DNA from: Fischerella muscicola PCC 7414 | Lineage (GTDB): Bacteria > Cyanobacteriota > Cyanobacteriia > Cyanobacteriales > Nostocaceae | DNA: 64,000 bases | Direction of reading: 5' to 3' | Assembly: GCF_000317205.1 (NCBI RefSeq) | Contig: NZ_AJLK01000156.1 | Location: forward strand, 91,666 to 155,665 | Shown here: positions 45,499 through 55,737 of the stretch, piece after piece | How the letters are laid out: each line of letters starts with the position of its first letter | How positions within the stretch are numbered: position 1 is the first letter of the stretch | Position numbers and translations under genes: made by a program | Notes under the pieces: generated by a model | The model's database searches: none | Told to the model about the DNA's origin: nothing | What the model saw: the letters and a program-made list of their open reading frames with translations, nothing else

Positions 45499-47757
45499 GT
45501 GAAAGGACAGATTATATTCTATAGTTTCTTACCCGGTGTAACAGCAGCAGTATTAACCACTCAACCAACTTGGGCGCAGCAAGTTGTTAATCCCAGTATT
45601 TCTACTCCTGTAGATGCTGGAGACTTGGTAGCAAAAAATACTAGTTCTGCAACTAATTTGCCAACCACCATCAAGCCAGCAGCACTAGGAGAACTGAAGA
45701 CACCTAACATGCAACGGTTTGCAACTCAAGATATTGGCAAAATAGCTACTAAAACAGTTGCTGTACCAATAGGAGATATTTCTTTTCAGGATGTGCCAAG
45801 TGTTTTCAGCTTAGCAGCAAATCCGTACCAAACCCAGCCAATAGATAGCAATCAACTCGCTTCTGCGATCTTTGATAGCAACTTGCAGCCAGAAATTATG
45901 CAAGTTGCTCCCTTTGAGTATGGTAATCAGCATGGGTGGCAAATTCCTACGGAGACTCAAACTGGATCAGAGAAAAACTCTGTGCAGCAGCCTACATTAT
46001 CGTCTCAAGTCAGGGAAAAGCTGCGTGAAGTCAGGATTAGCAGAAACTCAACTTCAGAAACAGTACCGCTAGAGGTAAGTGATGCGATCGCGACTCAGCA
46101 ATCACCTAAATCTTCAGTCACACCAGTACCATTAAAGCAAAATCCTGATGTCCAAGCCTCAGCTTTTTTAAAAAATGTCGCTAGAGGTTCAGGTTCGGCG
46201 AAGCTATTGGAAATCGAGAATTGTTCACCAGATACGATGAGTTGTTCTCCACAAAATTACCCTCCGCAACTAGTATCGCAAGCAGTTTCTCCGACACCGA
46301 CTCCTACAACACCAACCATCAACAACCAACAAAAACCAACAACTCCCCAAGTTCCCATTGTTTCACCTATTTCTAAACCAACAACACCTCCACCTGATTA
46401 CCTCAACCCTGACAAAAGTAACCCCTTGCTCTTTCCTACTAGACCAGATGAAGTCAGACAAAGGGGAACCCAGCCAATTACCTTAGAACAAGCTGTAGAG
46501 CTAGCACAGCGCAATAATACACAACTACAAATAGCTTTATTGGAACTAGAACGAGCTAGAGCTAGCTTGCGAGAGGCTCAAGCAGCTTTATTTCCTACTG
46601 TTGACTTGAGTGCTGGAATTACCCGTCAGCAATCTGCTCAAAGTCAACTCTCTTCAGAAGTACGACAACGGCAAGAAGAGGGTTTACCACCAGAACTTCG
46701 TAGTCAATCCACTGGCGATGAACCGAGTACATCCTTCACTGGTCAGGCACAACTTATTTATAATATCTATACATCAGGCAGACGCTCAGCCAACATCGGA
46801 GCTGCTGAAGAGCAGTTACGCTTCCAGGAATTGGATGTTGCCCGACAATCTGAAGAAATTCGCCTCAATGTTGCCCAAAATTACTACAACCTGCAAGAAG
46901 CAGACGAAAATGTCCGTATTCGGCAATCTGCTGTGAGAAATGCTGAGGTAACTTTGCGCGATGCCCAAGCTCTAGAAAGGGCAGGTGTAGGTACTCAGTT
47001 TGACGTACTGCGAGCACAGGTAACTTTAGCAAATGCTCAACAACAACTGAGTCAGGCATTATCTCAACAAAGAATTGCTCGTAGTCAGTTAGCCATTACA
47101 TTAAATATTCCAGACGCCCTGAGTGTCAATGCCGCAGACCCTGTCAGATTGGCGGGTCTTTGGAATTTGCCACTAGAAGATACTATTGTACTAGCTTATC
47201 AAAACCGCCCGGAACTGCAACAACAGTTAGCACAACGTAATATAAGTGAACAGCAACGGCGTTTAGCACTGGCAGATTTGGGTCCACAAATCAGCTTAGT
47301 TGCTAGTTATAACCTATTAGATCAGTTTGATGATAGTATCAGCGTTACCGATGGTTATTCGTTAGGAGTGCAAGCCACCCTCAATTTGTTTGATGGGGGA
47401 GCGGCCAGAGCCAGAGCTGATCAGCAAAGAGCTAATATTAGGATTGCTGAAACTCAGTTTAACGATACACGCAATCAAATTCGCTTCCAAGTAGAGCAAG
47501 CCTATTCGGAATTAAGAGCCAATTTAGACCGAGTGAACACCGCCAATATTGCTTTAGAACAAGCCAGAGAATCTTTGCGTTTGGCGCGTTTGCGATTCCA
47601 AGCAGGTGTGGGAACTCAAACAGATGTAATTGCAGCTGAGGATGACCTGACAGAAGCAGAAGGCAATGTGGTCAGCGCTATTTTGTCTTATAATCGCGCT
47701 TTGGCTAGTTTGCAAAGATCTGTAACTGCTAGAGGATTAGGTAGGGTTGGTCAGTAG
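45499..47757 (+). CDS. hgdD: TolC-family outer membrane protein, HgdD-like
   Basis: A 752-residue protein. An export signal (residues 1-28, ending TWAQQ) starts at GTG. An unusually long, variable, Pro/Thr/Gln-rich N-terminal part (30-320), including TPTPTTPTINNQQ, precedes two outer membrane efflux repeats: LEQAVELAQRNNTQLQIALL from about 327, and ALEQARESLRLARLRFQAG from about 690. It forms a trimeric channel. In Anabaena, hgdD lies directly after kaiABC and exports heterocyst glycolipids; this placement is the basis for the name. A weak hairpin in the 65-base gap may separate it from kaiC. Confidence 0.85.
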   Translation: MKGQIIFYSFLPGVTAAVLTTQPTWAQQVVNPSISTPVDAGDLVAKNTSSATNLPTTIKPAALGELKTPNMQRFATQDIGKIATKTVAVPIGDISFQDVPSVFSLAANPYQTQPIDSNQLASAIFDSNLQPEIMQVAPFEYGNQHGWQIPTETQTGSEKNSVQQPTLSSQVREKLREVRISRNSTSETVPLEVSDAIATQQSPKSSVTPVPLKQNPDVQASAFLKNVARGSGSAKLLEIENCSPDTMSCSPQNYPPQLVSQAVSPTPTPTTPTINNQQKPTTPQVPIVSPISKPTTPPPDYLNPDKSNPLLFPTRPDEVRQRGTQPITLEQAVELAQRNNTQLQIALLELERARASLREAQAALFPTVDLSAGITRQQSAQSQLSSEVRQRQEEGLPPELRSQSTGDEPSTSFTGQAQLIYNIYTSGRRSANIGAAEEQLRFQELDVARQSEEIRLNVAQNYYNLQEADENVRIRQSAVRNAEVTLRDAQALERAGVGTQFDVLRAQVTLANAQQQLSQALSQQRIARSQLAITLNIPDALSVNAADPVRLAGLWNLPLEDTIVLAYQNRPELQQQLAQRNISEQQRRLALADLGPQISLVASYNLLDQFDDSISVTDGYSLGVQATLNLFDGGAARARADQQRANIRIAETQFNDTRNQIRFQVEQAYSELRANLDRVNTANIALEQARESLRLARLRFQAGVGTQTDVIAAEDDLTEAEGNVVSAILSYNRALASLQRSVTARGLGRVGQ

Positions 47758-47944
47758 GCAAGGTTGGTTGTTGGTGAGACCAGCCCCCCAAAAAGGCGGT
47801 CTCCGTCACGTAGACACGAAGTGGCTTAAGGTAAGGGTAGGGGGACTGGCGAACCCGTAGACACGAAGTGGCTTCCCGTCAGGGTAGGGTTGTTTGTTGT
47901 TAGGGTGTTGTAACAATCAACTACCAACCACTAACAATCAACCA
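47757..47944. repeat. Repeat cluster after hgdD
   Basis: GGTTGGTTGTTGG units, two copies of GTAGACACGAAGTGGCTT (one with CCCGTCAGGGTAGGG, one with AAGGTAAGGGTAGGGGG), then CAACTACCAACCACTAAC units. Similar modules occur at 12076 and 31505. Confidence 0.8.
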
Positions 47945-50197
47945 CTAACCATTCAGAACCTTCTGTAAAGTCAGTAATAATTCTTTGACAGTATAAGGTT
48001 TTGACAAAAATCCACTGATATTGGTTGTTGATGCTTCCGCTAACTTGCTGCTGGAGGCTAGTCCGCTGGTGGCAACAATTTTGACTGTCGGATTGATTTT
48101 TTGCAAAGTACGAATAGCTGTTAAACCGTCTAGAGACGGTAGCATGATATCCATGAGGACAGCACTAATTTTGTTCCGATTCTGGGCATATAATGCGATC
48201 GCTTCAATCCCATCACTAGCCACTAGGGTTTTGTAGTTATGAGTTTCTAGTGATGCTCTAGTAATCTCTTGAATAGCAGGTTCATCATCTACCACCAAAA
48301 TCAATTCTCCTTTACCTGCTAGCGGTTCTAACTGTGGTGTTAACTCTATTTGTATTCCCTGTGCTGCTGGCAAGTAAACCTTAAATTGAGTACCACGCCC
48401 TACTTCACTATAGACATTGACAAAGCCACCGTGGCTTTTGATAATACCAATCACTGTGGAAAGTCCTAAACCCGTTCCTTTGCCTAATTCTTTGGTAGTG
48501 AAAAATGGTTCAAAAATTCTCTCGACGATTTCTCTGGGAATACCAACACCAGCGTCTGCTACAGTAATCACAGTGTAAGGGCCGACTTTGGCTTCCAAGT
48601 TCATACGAGCATAGTTTTCATCAATCAAGAGATTGTCTGCTGAAATCGTCAAACTCCCACCATCTGGCATAGCATCACGAGCGTTGACACACAGATTCAT
48701 CAGCACTTGATGTAGTTGTGTGCTGTCTCCATAAACTGTCCACAAATCTGGCGCTACATCTATACACACTTCAATGGATCTGGGGAAAGTTTGTTTGACA
48801 ATCTTGACAACTTCTCGGATTAAGTGCTTGACTTGCAAAGTCATACGCTTGCCTTCCACACCTCGGGCAAAAGACAAAACTTGCTTGACTAAATCAGCAC
48901 CACGTCTAGCACTATCTTCGAGTATTTCTAGCAGATGTTCATGTCCAGAATAAATCTCAGGGAATTTCAGTGGTAATAGTTGAGATACAGCCAGAATCGG
49001 TGTGAGAATATTGTTGAGGTCGTGGGCAATGCCACTGGCTAAAGTACCGATACTTTCTAGACGTTGGGCGCGAAATAATTGCGTTTCTAGCTGCTTTTTC
49101 TCAGTAATGTCTGTATCAACAGTGAGAATAGATTTTGGTGTACCGTCTTCTTGACAAACTAAACTCCAGCGACTAGAAACTAAAACTTTCTTACCACTTT
49201 TAGTAATTCTAGGTAGTTCCCCCTGCCACTTACCTTGATTAATCACTGCTAAAAGTGCTATTTCCAGTTCCTCTGGGGGTTCATCATCATATAAAAGTTC
49301 CACAACTTTTTTGCCGTAAGCTTCCTGTGCTTGCCACCCGTAGAGATTTTCCGCGCCTTTGTTCCACAAAATAACCCGATTATCTAAATCTCGGACAAAA
49401 ATTGCATCTGTAGTGATATCTAGTAGTGCAGCTTGTTCGCGGATTTTTTCTTCAGCAAGTTTGCGATCGCTTATGTCAATACTGGCACAAGTCACCCCTA
49501 CTACTTCTTGCGCTTCATTTCGCAACGGTTCTACTGTCAAATCAAAATATCGTATTCCCTGTGCAGTAGTTATTGATACTTCTTTTCTTATTCCTATTCC
49601 CGTTGCCAGGACACGTTGTTTAATATTAAAAAGCAGTTGGGCATCAGCAGCAGCAGTTAGGTCTAAATCTCGTTTGCCTAAAATTTCTTCGTTAATAAAA
49701 CCCGGTGAAGTATTGTAAACCCAGGTATAACGTAACTCTTTATCTTGGTTGAAAACAACAATGGGGGAGTTTTTGAGTGCGACTCGAAATCTTTCCTCAC
49801 TTTGACGCAATGCTTCTTCAATTCTTTGTCTTTCAATGGCGTAGCGCATACAACGCACTAATAAATCACCACTTACCTGTCCTTTAACCAGATAATCCTG
49901 CGCCCCCTCCTGCATAGCTCGCAGAGCCAAACTCTCATCATCTAAACCAGTCAGCACAATGATCGGAATAGCTGGTGCTTGGTGGTGTAAAGTAATAAAA
50001 GTTTCCAAACCTTGACTATCTGGCAAAGAAAGATCGAGTAAAATGACATCAAAGCTTTCTTGATTGAGCAACTTCAGCGTCCTGTCTAATCGCTCAACAG
50101 GCATCAATTCAAACTGTGCAGTAGTGACATCCCACAAGAATTCTTGCAACAGACGGACATCACCGGGATTGTCTTCTACCAACAAAACTTTGATCAT
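47945..50197 (-). CDS. Hybrid histidine kinase: receiver-PAS-PAS-HisKA-HATPase-receiver
   Basis: A 750-residue soluble kinase. The N-terminal receiver (1-120) has acidic LLVEDNPGD, acceptor [14 protein letters not shown] and lysine in DYLVKG. Two PAS domains (about 135-250 and 260-375) are followed by NtrB-type HisKA ([20 protein letters not shown]), HATPase ([36 protein letters not shown]), and a second receiver at about 630-748 ([28 protein letters not shown]). Both receivers keep their acidic sites, so a relay is plausible. No membrane segment. Signal unknown. It lies 283 repeat-rich bases after the response-regulator gene on the same strand. Confidence 0.9.
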   Translation of the reverse strand: MIKVLLVEDNPGDVRLLQEFLWDVTTAQFELMPVERLDRTLKLLNQESFDVILLDLSLPDSQGLETFITLHHQAPAIPIIVLTGLDDESLALRAMQEGAQDYLVKGQVSGDLLVRCMRYAIERQRIEEALRQSEERFRVALKNSPIVVFNQDKELRYTWVYNTSPGFINEEILGKRDLDLTAAADAQLLFNIKQRVLATGIGIRKEVSITTAQGIRYFDLTVEPLRNEAQEVVGVTCASIDISDRKLAEEKIREQAALLDITTDAIFVRDLDNRVILWNKGAENLYGWQAQEAYGKKVVELLYDDEPPEELEIALLAVINQGKWQGELPRITKSGKKVLVSSRWSLVCQEDGTPKSILTVDTDITEKKQLETQLFRAQRLESIGTLASGIAHDLNNILTPILAVSQLLPLKFPEIYSGHEHLLEILEDSARRGADLVKQVLSFARGVEGKRMTLQVKHLIREVVKIVKQTFPRSIEVCIDVAPDLWTVYGDSTQLHQVLMNLCVNARDAMPDGGSLTISADNLLIDENYARMNLEAKVGPYTVITVADAGVGIPREIVERIFEPFFTTKELGKGTGLGLSTVIGIIKSHGGFVNVYSEVGRGTQFKVYLPAAQGIQIELTPQLEPLAGKGELILVVDDEPAIQEITRASLETHNYKTLVASDGIEAIALYAQNRNKISAVLMDIMLPSLDGLTAIRTLQKINPTVKIVATSGLASSSKLAEASTTNISGFLSKPYTVKELLLTLQKVLNG

Positions 50198-50480
50198 TTG
50201 TCATTAGTCAATTGTTGTTTGTTGATTGTTGTTTGTTGGTTGTTGTTTGTTGGTGGTTAGTGGTTCTACCAGACGTGCCATGGCACGTCTGGTACATTAG
50301 TTAGTGGTTAGTAGTTAGTGGTTGGTTGTTAGTTGTTTAATACTTACTCCTCACACCTCTCACACTCCTCACACCCATCACGCCATCACCCCATCTCCCC
50401 ACCACCCCATCTCCCCATCACCCCATTGCCCCATCACCCCATCTCCCCACCTCCCCATCACCCCACCTCCCCACCTCTCC
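50198..50480. repeat. Mixed minisatellite block with palindrome
   Basis: GTTTGTTGGTTGTTG units, the palindrome at 50267-50294, GTTAGTAGTTAGTGG units, ACTCCTCACACCTCTC units, then CCCCATCACCCCATC units up to the stop of the receiver gene. No gene. Confidence 0.85.
50267..50294. repeat. CCATGG-centred palindrome, copy 4
   Basis: Fourteen-base arms TACCAGACGTGCCA and complement are perfect, embedded in TTAGTGG-type repeats like copies 1 and 2. Confidence 0.9.
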
Positions 50481-50933
50481 CTACTCCGGCGGCAGCTTGA
50501 CAATGGTAAACCAGAAGTTCTCTATAGATTGTACAATTTTGACAAATTGGTCAAAGTCAACTGGCTTGGTAATATAGCAGTTAGCGGAGAGATTATAGAC
50601 CTTGAGAACATCTTCTTCTGCTTGAGAAGTTGTCAGCACGACTACGGGAATTCGCTTTAGTTTTTCATCTGCTTTGATTTCTGCTAGTACTTCTCTGCCA
50701 TCTTTTTTCGGTAAATTTAAATCTAGCAAAACAATGTCTGGGTAGGGAACATTGGCATATTTACCTTCTCTACGTAGAAACGCGATCGCTTCTACGCCAT
50801 CTTCAACTATATTTAAGTTTACAGAGATTTTGCTGTCTTCTAAGGCAATTTTGGTCAACTCTACATCACCGGGATTGTCTTCTATCAACAAAATCTCAAT
50901 AGGCATAACATCTATTAAAGTATTTACATTCAC
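50481..50933 (-). CDS. Single-domain response regulator, Rcp1-like
   Basis: A receiver of 150 residues: acidic site [17 protein letters not shown], acceptor Asp in [13 protein letters not shown], Thr in VVVLTTSQ and Lys in CYITKPVDF. It has no output domain, as in Rcp1, the partner of cyanobacterial phytochrome Cph1. The GTG at 50933 overlaps the upstream kinase stop by four bases (GTGA), which suggests translational coupling; ATG at 50906 is a possible internal start. It is the obvious partner of the GAF kinase before it. The last codons lie against C-rich repeat. Confidence 0.9.
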   Translation of the reverse strand: MNVNTLIDVMPIEILLIEDNPGDVELTKIALEDSKISVNLNIVEDGVEAIAFLRREGKYANVPYPDIVLLDLNLPKKDGREVLAEIKADEKLKRIPVVVLTTSQAEEDVLKVYNLSANCYITKPVDFDQFVKIVQSIENFWFTIVKLPPE

Positions 50934-53593
50934 GATGCCCTACCTATCCTATCTGGAAATGTAAAGTAGAAGGTGCTGCCTTGACCTAACTGCGATTCAA
51001 CCCAGATACGTCCACCGTGGCGTTCCACAATTTTTTTACAAATTGCCAAGCCGATACCTGTACCGGGATACTTGCCACGGGTGTGCAAACGTTGAAAGAT
51101 GATAAAAATGCGATCGCAATACTGCTCTTCGATACCAATTCCATTATCACGCACCCAGAAGAGCCATTCATTTTTTGATGGGGTGATGGGGTTTCTATTA
51201 TGGGGTGATGGGGGGCTAGGGGTCCCCACTTTGTGGGGTTGGGGGGCAATGGGGTGATGGGGAGAACCTAATTCTATATTCTCCCCACCTCCGGTTCTCC
51301 CCACCTCCCCATCTGTCCTTGCTACGCCAATATGAATCTGTGGCGGCTGTTCGCTGCGGAATTTGATGGCATTACTAATCAGGTTCTGGAATACTTGTAC
51401 CAGTTGGGTACTGTCGGCGATGAGTTGGGGTAGAGGTTCGTCGTGGGTGATGACTGCATGGGTTTCGGTAATGGCGACTTTGAGATTGGCAAGCGCTTGT
51501 CGCAAAACAGTATGACAATCAACTACGCCAAAAGGCTGTCCACGGGTGCTGACACGGGAGAAGCTCAACAAATCATTAATTAAGGTTTGCATCCGCCTCG
51601 CACCGTCTACAGCATAGGTAATAAATTCATCAGCTTTGCTGTCAAGTTTGCTTTTATACTTTTTCTCTAAAAGTTGCAAATAACTTGTTACCATTCGCAA
51701 TGGTTCTTGTAAATCATGGGAAGCAACGTAGGCAAACTGTTCTAATTCCGCATTGGAACGAGCCAATTCTTCACGTCGGTGTCTTTCTTGTTCCAATAAT
51801 TGCGCTTTGGCTAAGGCAATGCCAATCTGAGTTGCCAGCTGTTGTAATAGTTCGATTTCCCAACTACTCCAATTTTTAGGACGGATACATTGCTGAGCAA
51901 TTAGTAAACCCCAAAGTGTATCTCTGACTATAATTGGTACAAGTATGTGACCTTTCACACCAATGTTTTCCAGAAATTCACGGTGGCAAGGATGGATATT
52001 TTCTGTTTTGACATCAGGGATGATATTAACCCTGCCTTGGCAATAAGCTTCTTGGTAATTTTCTTGAAAACACGGATCAAAGAATTTCCTGCCTAAAATC
52101 GAGCTACAACCATTGATGAGTGCTTCTTGCACTACTGTTCCGGAACCATCACTCCACAGTCGAAAGATAATGACTCGATCAGTGTGTAATAGTTTTTGGA
52201 TTTCTGTAACAGTGGTTTGCAGAATTTCTTCTGTTTGTAGAGGTTGGCGAATTTTCAGGGCAATTTCAGCTAAAAGTTGCGATCGCTGATTTTGCTGTTT
52301 TAATTCTTCTTCTGTGCGTTTTCGTTTCGAGATATCACTGAGTACTCCTACCATCCGCAGCGAACGACCATTGTGATCTCGAATGACTTTACCTCTGATT
52401 AAAAACCAGTTGTAGCTACCATCCACGCGACGCAATCGCAATTCTATTTGGTAAGGCTGGTTGAGTTCTAAATGTTGGTAGAGTAACTCAGCAAATTGCT
52501 CTCGATCTTCGGGGTGTACTAATTGATAAAGCGATTCATAGAAGTGTCTTTTGCCTGTATTGGGTAAACCCAAGAACTCATAAAATCGCTTTGACCAAAA
52601 GCAGGTGTTCTGGATAATATCCCAATCCCAAATAGCATCATTAGTCGCATCGATCACCAACTGTAATCGTTCTTCACTTTGGCGCAAGGCTTCTTCTGCT
52701 TGCTTGCGTTCGGTGATGTCCAAGGTGACACCAATCATCCGCATCGGTGTACCATCAGTTTCATAGATGCCACGCCCCCGCGCTAATATCCAATGGACAC
52801 TGCGATCTGGCCAAATACATCGGTACTCTGCTTCATAATCAATTTGTTGTTCTAGAGCTTGCTTGACAGAATCCCTTACATAATTGCGATCGTCTGGGTG
52901 GATACAGTCAAACAGCATTTGATAGGAAAAATCTATTTTGGGAGGTAAACCAAAGTTGGCTTTGCACTGATTCGATGCAAACAGTTCCCCGGTTTTTAAA
53001 TCTACCTGCCAAGAACCTAGTTTACCAGCTTGTAATGCCAGCTTGAGGCGTTGTTCATTTTCCCGTAGTGCTGCTTCTACATGTTGGCAATCCCTTATTA
53101 TTGTGTTGGTGGATTGCTTGTGCAGTAAAAGCATTGCTTGCTGAGCTAAAATTTGCAAAGCCTTTACCTGTTCGGTGTTAAGTCGTCGGGGTTGACGATC
53201 CATCACGCACAGGGTGGCGATCGCATATCCCTCGGGTGTCACCAGAGGTACACCAGCGTAAAATCTCACGTAGTAAGGCGTTGCTGTAATTGGGTTTTCT
53301 GCCCATACTTGATTTGCCAAGCTATCAGAAACAATGAAAACATCTCTTTGCTGAATACAGACAGGACACATCCCGACATCGTATGGTAGTTCAGTGACGT
53401 CCCAACCAACTTTTGCTTTGAGCCACTGCCGATTTTCATCAACAAAATTGATACAGGCGATCGGCGTACCACAGATCAGGACTGCTAACTGCACAAGATG
53501 ATCAAAAGCAGTTTCGCTGACAGTATCAAGTATTTGGTAGTGATGCAGGGCTGCTAATCTTGCCCTTTGCTGAATATTTGGTAGAGCTTTCAT
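50930..53593 (-). CDS. Probable cyanobacteriochrome histidine kinase (GAF-PAS-PAS-GAF-HisKA-HATPase)
   Basis: An 887-residue soluble kinase. GAF1 is at 1-165, two PAS at about 185-300 and 310-430. GAF2 at 445-600 has [17 protein letters not shown], then a Cys-His pair in [14 protein letters not shown] (Cys at residue 536) and [10 protein letters not shown], as in bilin-binding GAFs. HisKA has His626 in [13 protein letters not shown], the Cph1 type. HATPase follows ([31 protein letters not shown]). About 50 residues at 757-806 are translated repeat, between the N box and G1 box. The next gene, a receiver, overlaps by four bases. The pigment is inferred from motif only. Confidence 0.85.
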   Translation of the reverse strand: MKALPNIQQRARLAALHHYQILDTVSETAFDHLVQLAVLICGTPIACINFVDENRQWLKAKVGWDVTELPYDVGMCPVCIQQRDVFIVSDSLANQVWAENPITATPYYVRFYAGVPLVTPEGYAIATLCVMDRQPRRLNTEQVKALQILAQQAMLLLHKQSTNTIIRDCQHVEAALRENEQRLKLALQAGKLGSWQVDLKTGELFASNQCKANFGLPPKIDFSYQMLFDCIHPDDRNYVRDSVKQALEQQIDYEAEYRCIWPDRSVHWILARGRGIYETDGTPMRMIGVTLDITERKQAEEALRQSEERLQLVIDATNDAIWDWDIIQNTCFWSKRFYEFLGLPNTGKRHFYESLYQLVHPEDREQFAELLYQHLELNQPYQIELRLRRVDGSYNWFLIRGKVIRDHNGRSLRMVGVLSDISKRKRTEEELKQQNQRSQLLAEIALKIRQPLQTEEILQTTVTEIQKLLHTDRVIIFRLWSDGSGTVVQEALINGCSSILGRKFFDPCFQENYQEAYCQGRVNIIPDVKTENIHPCHREFLENIGVKGHILVPIIVRDTLWGLLIAQQCIRPKNWSSWEIELLQQLATQIGIALAKAQLLEQERHRREELARSNAELEQFAYVASHDLQEPLRMVTSYLQLLEKKYKSKLDSKADEFITYAVDGARRMQTLINDLLSFSRVSTRGQPFGVVDCHTVLRQALANLKVAITETHAVITHDEPLPQLIADSTQLVQVFQNLISNAIKFRSEQPPQIHIGVARTDGEVGRTGGGENIELGSPHHPIAPQPHKVGTPSPPSPHNRNPITPSKNEWLFWVRDNGIGIEEQYCDRIFIIFQRLHTRGKYPGTGIGLAICKKIVERHGGRIWVESQLGQGSTFYFTFPDRIGRAS
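51175..51320. repeat. In-frame composite repeat (copy C) inside the kinase HATPase
   Basis: The core 51210-51254 is the same GGGGGGCTAGGGGTCCCC module with CCCCA/TGGGG hairpin found at 36677 and 37803, flanked by GGGGTGATGGGG units. It codes Pro/His/Gly-rich text ([16 protein letters not shown]) without frame change, inserted just before the DNGIG box. Confidence 0.9.
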
Positions 53594-54179
53594 GAATATG
53601 GGTGAAGCAAATTAATCTTCCAGCTTCAGAATCGTAAAACCCAAAATTAGTAAATATCTTGACTGCTTAATATTTACAAATTAAATGCACTATAAATTTA
53701 TTATTTTTTAAATTAGTAAATTATTTGTGTAAAACTCATTTTTCACAGGAGTTTTTTAAGATTTTTGTAAAAAAGCTCAATATATTATTGAGTGATCGTG
53801 CTTTCTACAACACAATAATTTTTTTCCGCCACAAGTTATTCAGTTCCTCGGCCCTTTAGGGATACAGTCGGGGTTCATACAGTTTCAGTATAAGTTTGAT
53901 AAATTTGGCGACCAAGGAGACAAGGGGGACAGGGGAGACGAGGGGAAGATTTGTTTCAAGAATTTGTGAAAAAGTATCAGAATTAAAAAATGTTTGTAGT
54001 TGCGTCCCTGACACAACTACAAACTATGTGTAGCTTTGATTAAGAGAGTTGGTAGCAAATTGTTACAGAAGTTAAGTTTGGTAGCTTCCCCTTTGTCTTC
54101 TTAATGGGTGTAGGCAGAATCAACTTATGCACTTTTGCGATAAAAACAGAAAAGAATATATAAAAAGCGATCGCACTTT
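53594..54179. other. Intergenic region between kinase and methyltransferase
   Basis: Divergent promoters for both genes should lie here. It is AT-rich in 53600-53870; a G-rich repeat (GGAGACAAGGGGGACAGGGG) at 53912-53948 resembles the segment near 8450. No frame or RNA gene was recognised. Confidence 0.5.
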
Positions 54180-54842
54180 ATGAACAATAAAACTCTTGGA
54201 CTAGACAAATCTCTTTATGACTACTTACTTTCAGTATCTTTGCGAGAGCCGGAAATTTTAACTCAGCTGCGTCAGGAAACGACACAGCACTCTATGGCCA
54301 CAATGCAAATCGCACCCGATCAAGGACAGTTTTTAGCATTGCTAGTTAAATTAATTGCAGCAAAAAAGACTTTAGATATAGGTGTATTTACGGGTTATAG
54401 TTCTTTAGTAGTTGCATTGGCTTTACCAGCCGACGGTAAAGTAGTAGCCTGTGATGTAGATGAAGAATATACAGCGATCGCTCGTCGTTACTGGCAAAAA
54501 GCGGGTGTAGCAGATAAAATCAATTTGCACCTTGCCCCAGCTTTGGAAACTTTAGAAAAACTCCTCGCAGCAGGAGAAGCAGAAACCTTTGATTTTGCTT
54601 TTATTGATGCCGACAAAAGCAACTATGACAACTACTACGAACTAGCTTTGCAACTCGTGCGTCGAGGCGGACTGATTGCGATCGATAATGTACTATGGTC
54701 AGGTCGAGTAGCAGATCCTCAACAACAGGATAATCGAACTAATAAAATTCGGGCATTTAATCAGAAACTGCATCAAGATCAAAGAGTGACACTGAGCATG
54801 TTAGCGATCGCTGATGGTTTGACTTTAGCCATGAAAAATTAG
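54180..54842 (+). CDS. Class I SAM O-methyltransferase
   Basis: A 220-residue enzyme of the caffeoyl-CoA/catechol O-methyltransferase type. The SAM loop is LDIGVFTGYSSLVVALALP near residue 63, then VVACDVDEEYTAIARRYW, FDFAFIDADKSNYDNYYELAL with the metal-binding Asp, and IAIDNVLWSGRV. It methylates a vicinal hydroxyl of an aromatic or similar compound with a divalent cation. The actual substrate is unknown. The ATG at 54180 is preceded by GCGATCGC. Stand-alone gene. Confidence 0.9.
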   Translation: MNNKTLGLDKSLYDYLLSVSLREPEILTQLRQETTQHSMATMQIAPDQGQFLALLVKLIAAKKTLDIGVFTGYSSLVVALALPADGKVVACDVDEEYTAIARRYWQKAGVADKINLHLAPALETLEKLLAAGEAETFDFAFIDADKSNYDNYYELALQLVRRGGLIAIDNVLWSGRVADPQQQDNRTNKIRAFNQKLHQDQRVTLSMLAIADGLTLAMKN

Positions 54843-55090
54843 AATTTTTGCGTCAACCTGTAGGTGTTTTGCACAAAGGGTAAAATTTATAGGCTGAAAG
54901 TCTTACCAATTCTGGTTGTGAACTCTCTTTTATCCAAACAGAGGTTGACGCAAAGCCTTTAACACATACCACTCAAGGCCTAGCTAGATACAATATCCTA
55001 AATCAAAACATTACAACACAACCTTTTGATTTGCGGAATCGGATAGCGATCGCTTGTATCCTGTCACATCTGGAAGATTAAGATTATCCT

Positions 55091-55564
55091 ATGATTCACC
55101 ACATTTCAATTTCCGCCATAAATCCCCAACGTGTTGCACAAGCTTTAGCAAAAGTAATGAAAGGACAAATCGCACCCTTTGCTCCTCACCCAGGTAGCTA
55201 CTTTGTCTTTCCTGGCGATGAACACGGTACAGCAATTGAAGTTTATCCTTTGGGGTCTGAAATCGTACCTGGTGCAGCAGCAAATGAACAGTGTATGTTT
55301 GTCCATAATGCCAATGCTTCTATGTTCACAGCTACCCATGCAGCAATTTCTGTACCTATCAGCCAAGCAGAAATTGAACAAGTTGGTATGAATGAAGGTT
55401 GGCGCGTGGTGCGCTGTAGTCGCGAGTCTTTCTTTGATGTGATTGAGTTTTGGGTAGAAAACAGATTAATGATAGAACTGTTAACTCCAGAAATGGCTTC
55501 TCAATACTTAGCATTTACAAAGACAGAGAAATTGCAAGAATTTTTCGCCACCGCAGCTAATTAA
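55091..55564 (+). CDS. Hypothetical protein, possibly VOC/glyoxalase-like fold
   Basis: A 157-residue cytosolic protein. MIHHISISAINPQRVAQALAKVM with a single domain of about 130 residues recalls a VOC-type beta-alpha-beta element (histidine pair near the start, SYFVFPGDEHGTAIEVYPL, FFDVIEFWVENRLMIELLTPEM). Metal-ligand positions are not clear. It is conserved in appearance, but the assignment is weak. The convergent TrhO gene is separated by a long inverted repeat. Confidence 0.65.
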   Translation: MIHHISISAINPQRVAQALAKVMKGQIAPFAPHPGSYFVFPGDEHGTAIEVYPLGSEIVPGAAANEQCMFVHNANASMFTATHAAISVPISQAEIEQVGMNEGWRVVRCSRESFFDVIEFWVENRLMIELLTPEMASQYLAFTKTEKLQEFFATAAN

Positions 55565-55633
55565 TGAAGCAGGAAAAATAAACTAAGCATAAGCGATTTT
55601 CAAGTTCTTTGTGAAAACTACACTCCTCAGCTA

Positions 55634-55733
55634 ATACCGATTCAAAAAATGTTTGCGACACATTCAGAATATGAGACGCGATTTATCGCGTCTGTACAAA
55701 ATTCATCTGTCGCATTCTTTTTTCAAATTGGTA
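55634..55733. repeat. Miniature foldback element with nested hairpin
   Basis: Outer arms of about 35 bases (TACCGATTCAAAAAATG... and the inverted TTTTTTCAAATTGGTA) enclose GCGACA / TGTCGC and the inner palindrome 55674-55693 (AGACGCGAT-TTATCGCGTCT). It lies between convergent genes and can serve both as terminator and as a MITE-like repeat. Confidence 0.8.
55674..55693. repeat. AGACGCGAT hairpin, copy 3
   Basis: Perfect nine-base arms AGACGCGAT and ATCGCGTCT, with TT loop, nested in the element at 55634-55733. Same family as 11994-12023. Confidence 0.85.
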
Positions 55734-55737
55734 TAAC

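Noticed and set aside
50340..50380. ACTCCTCACAC motif as in the small RNA Yfr1
   Set aside because: The motif occurs at 10564, 50345 and 59347 within C-rich repeats, without the two flanking hairpins and T-run that define Yfr1.
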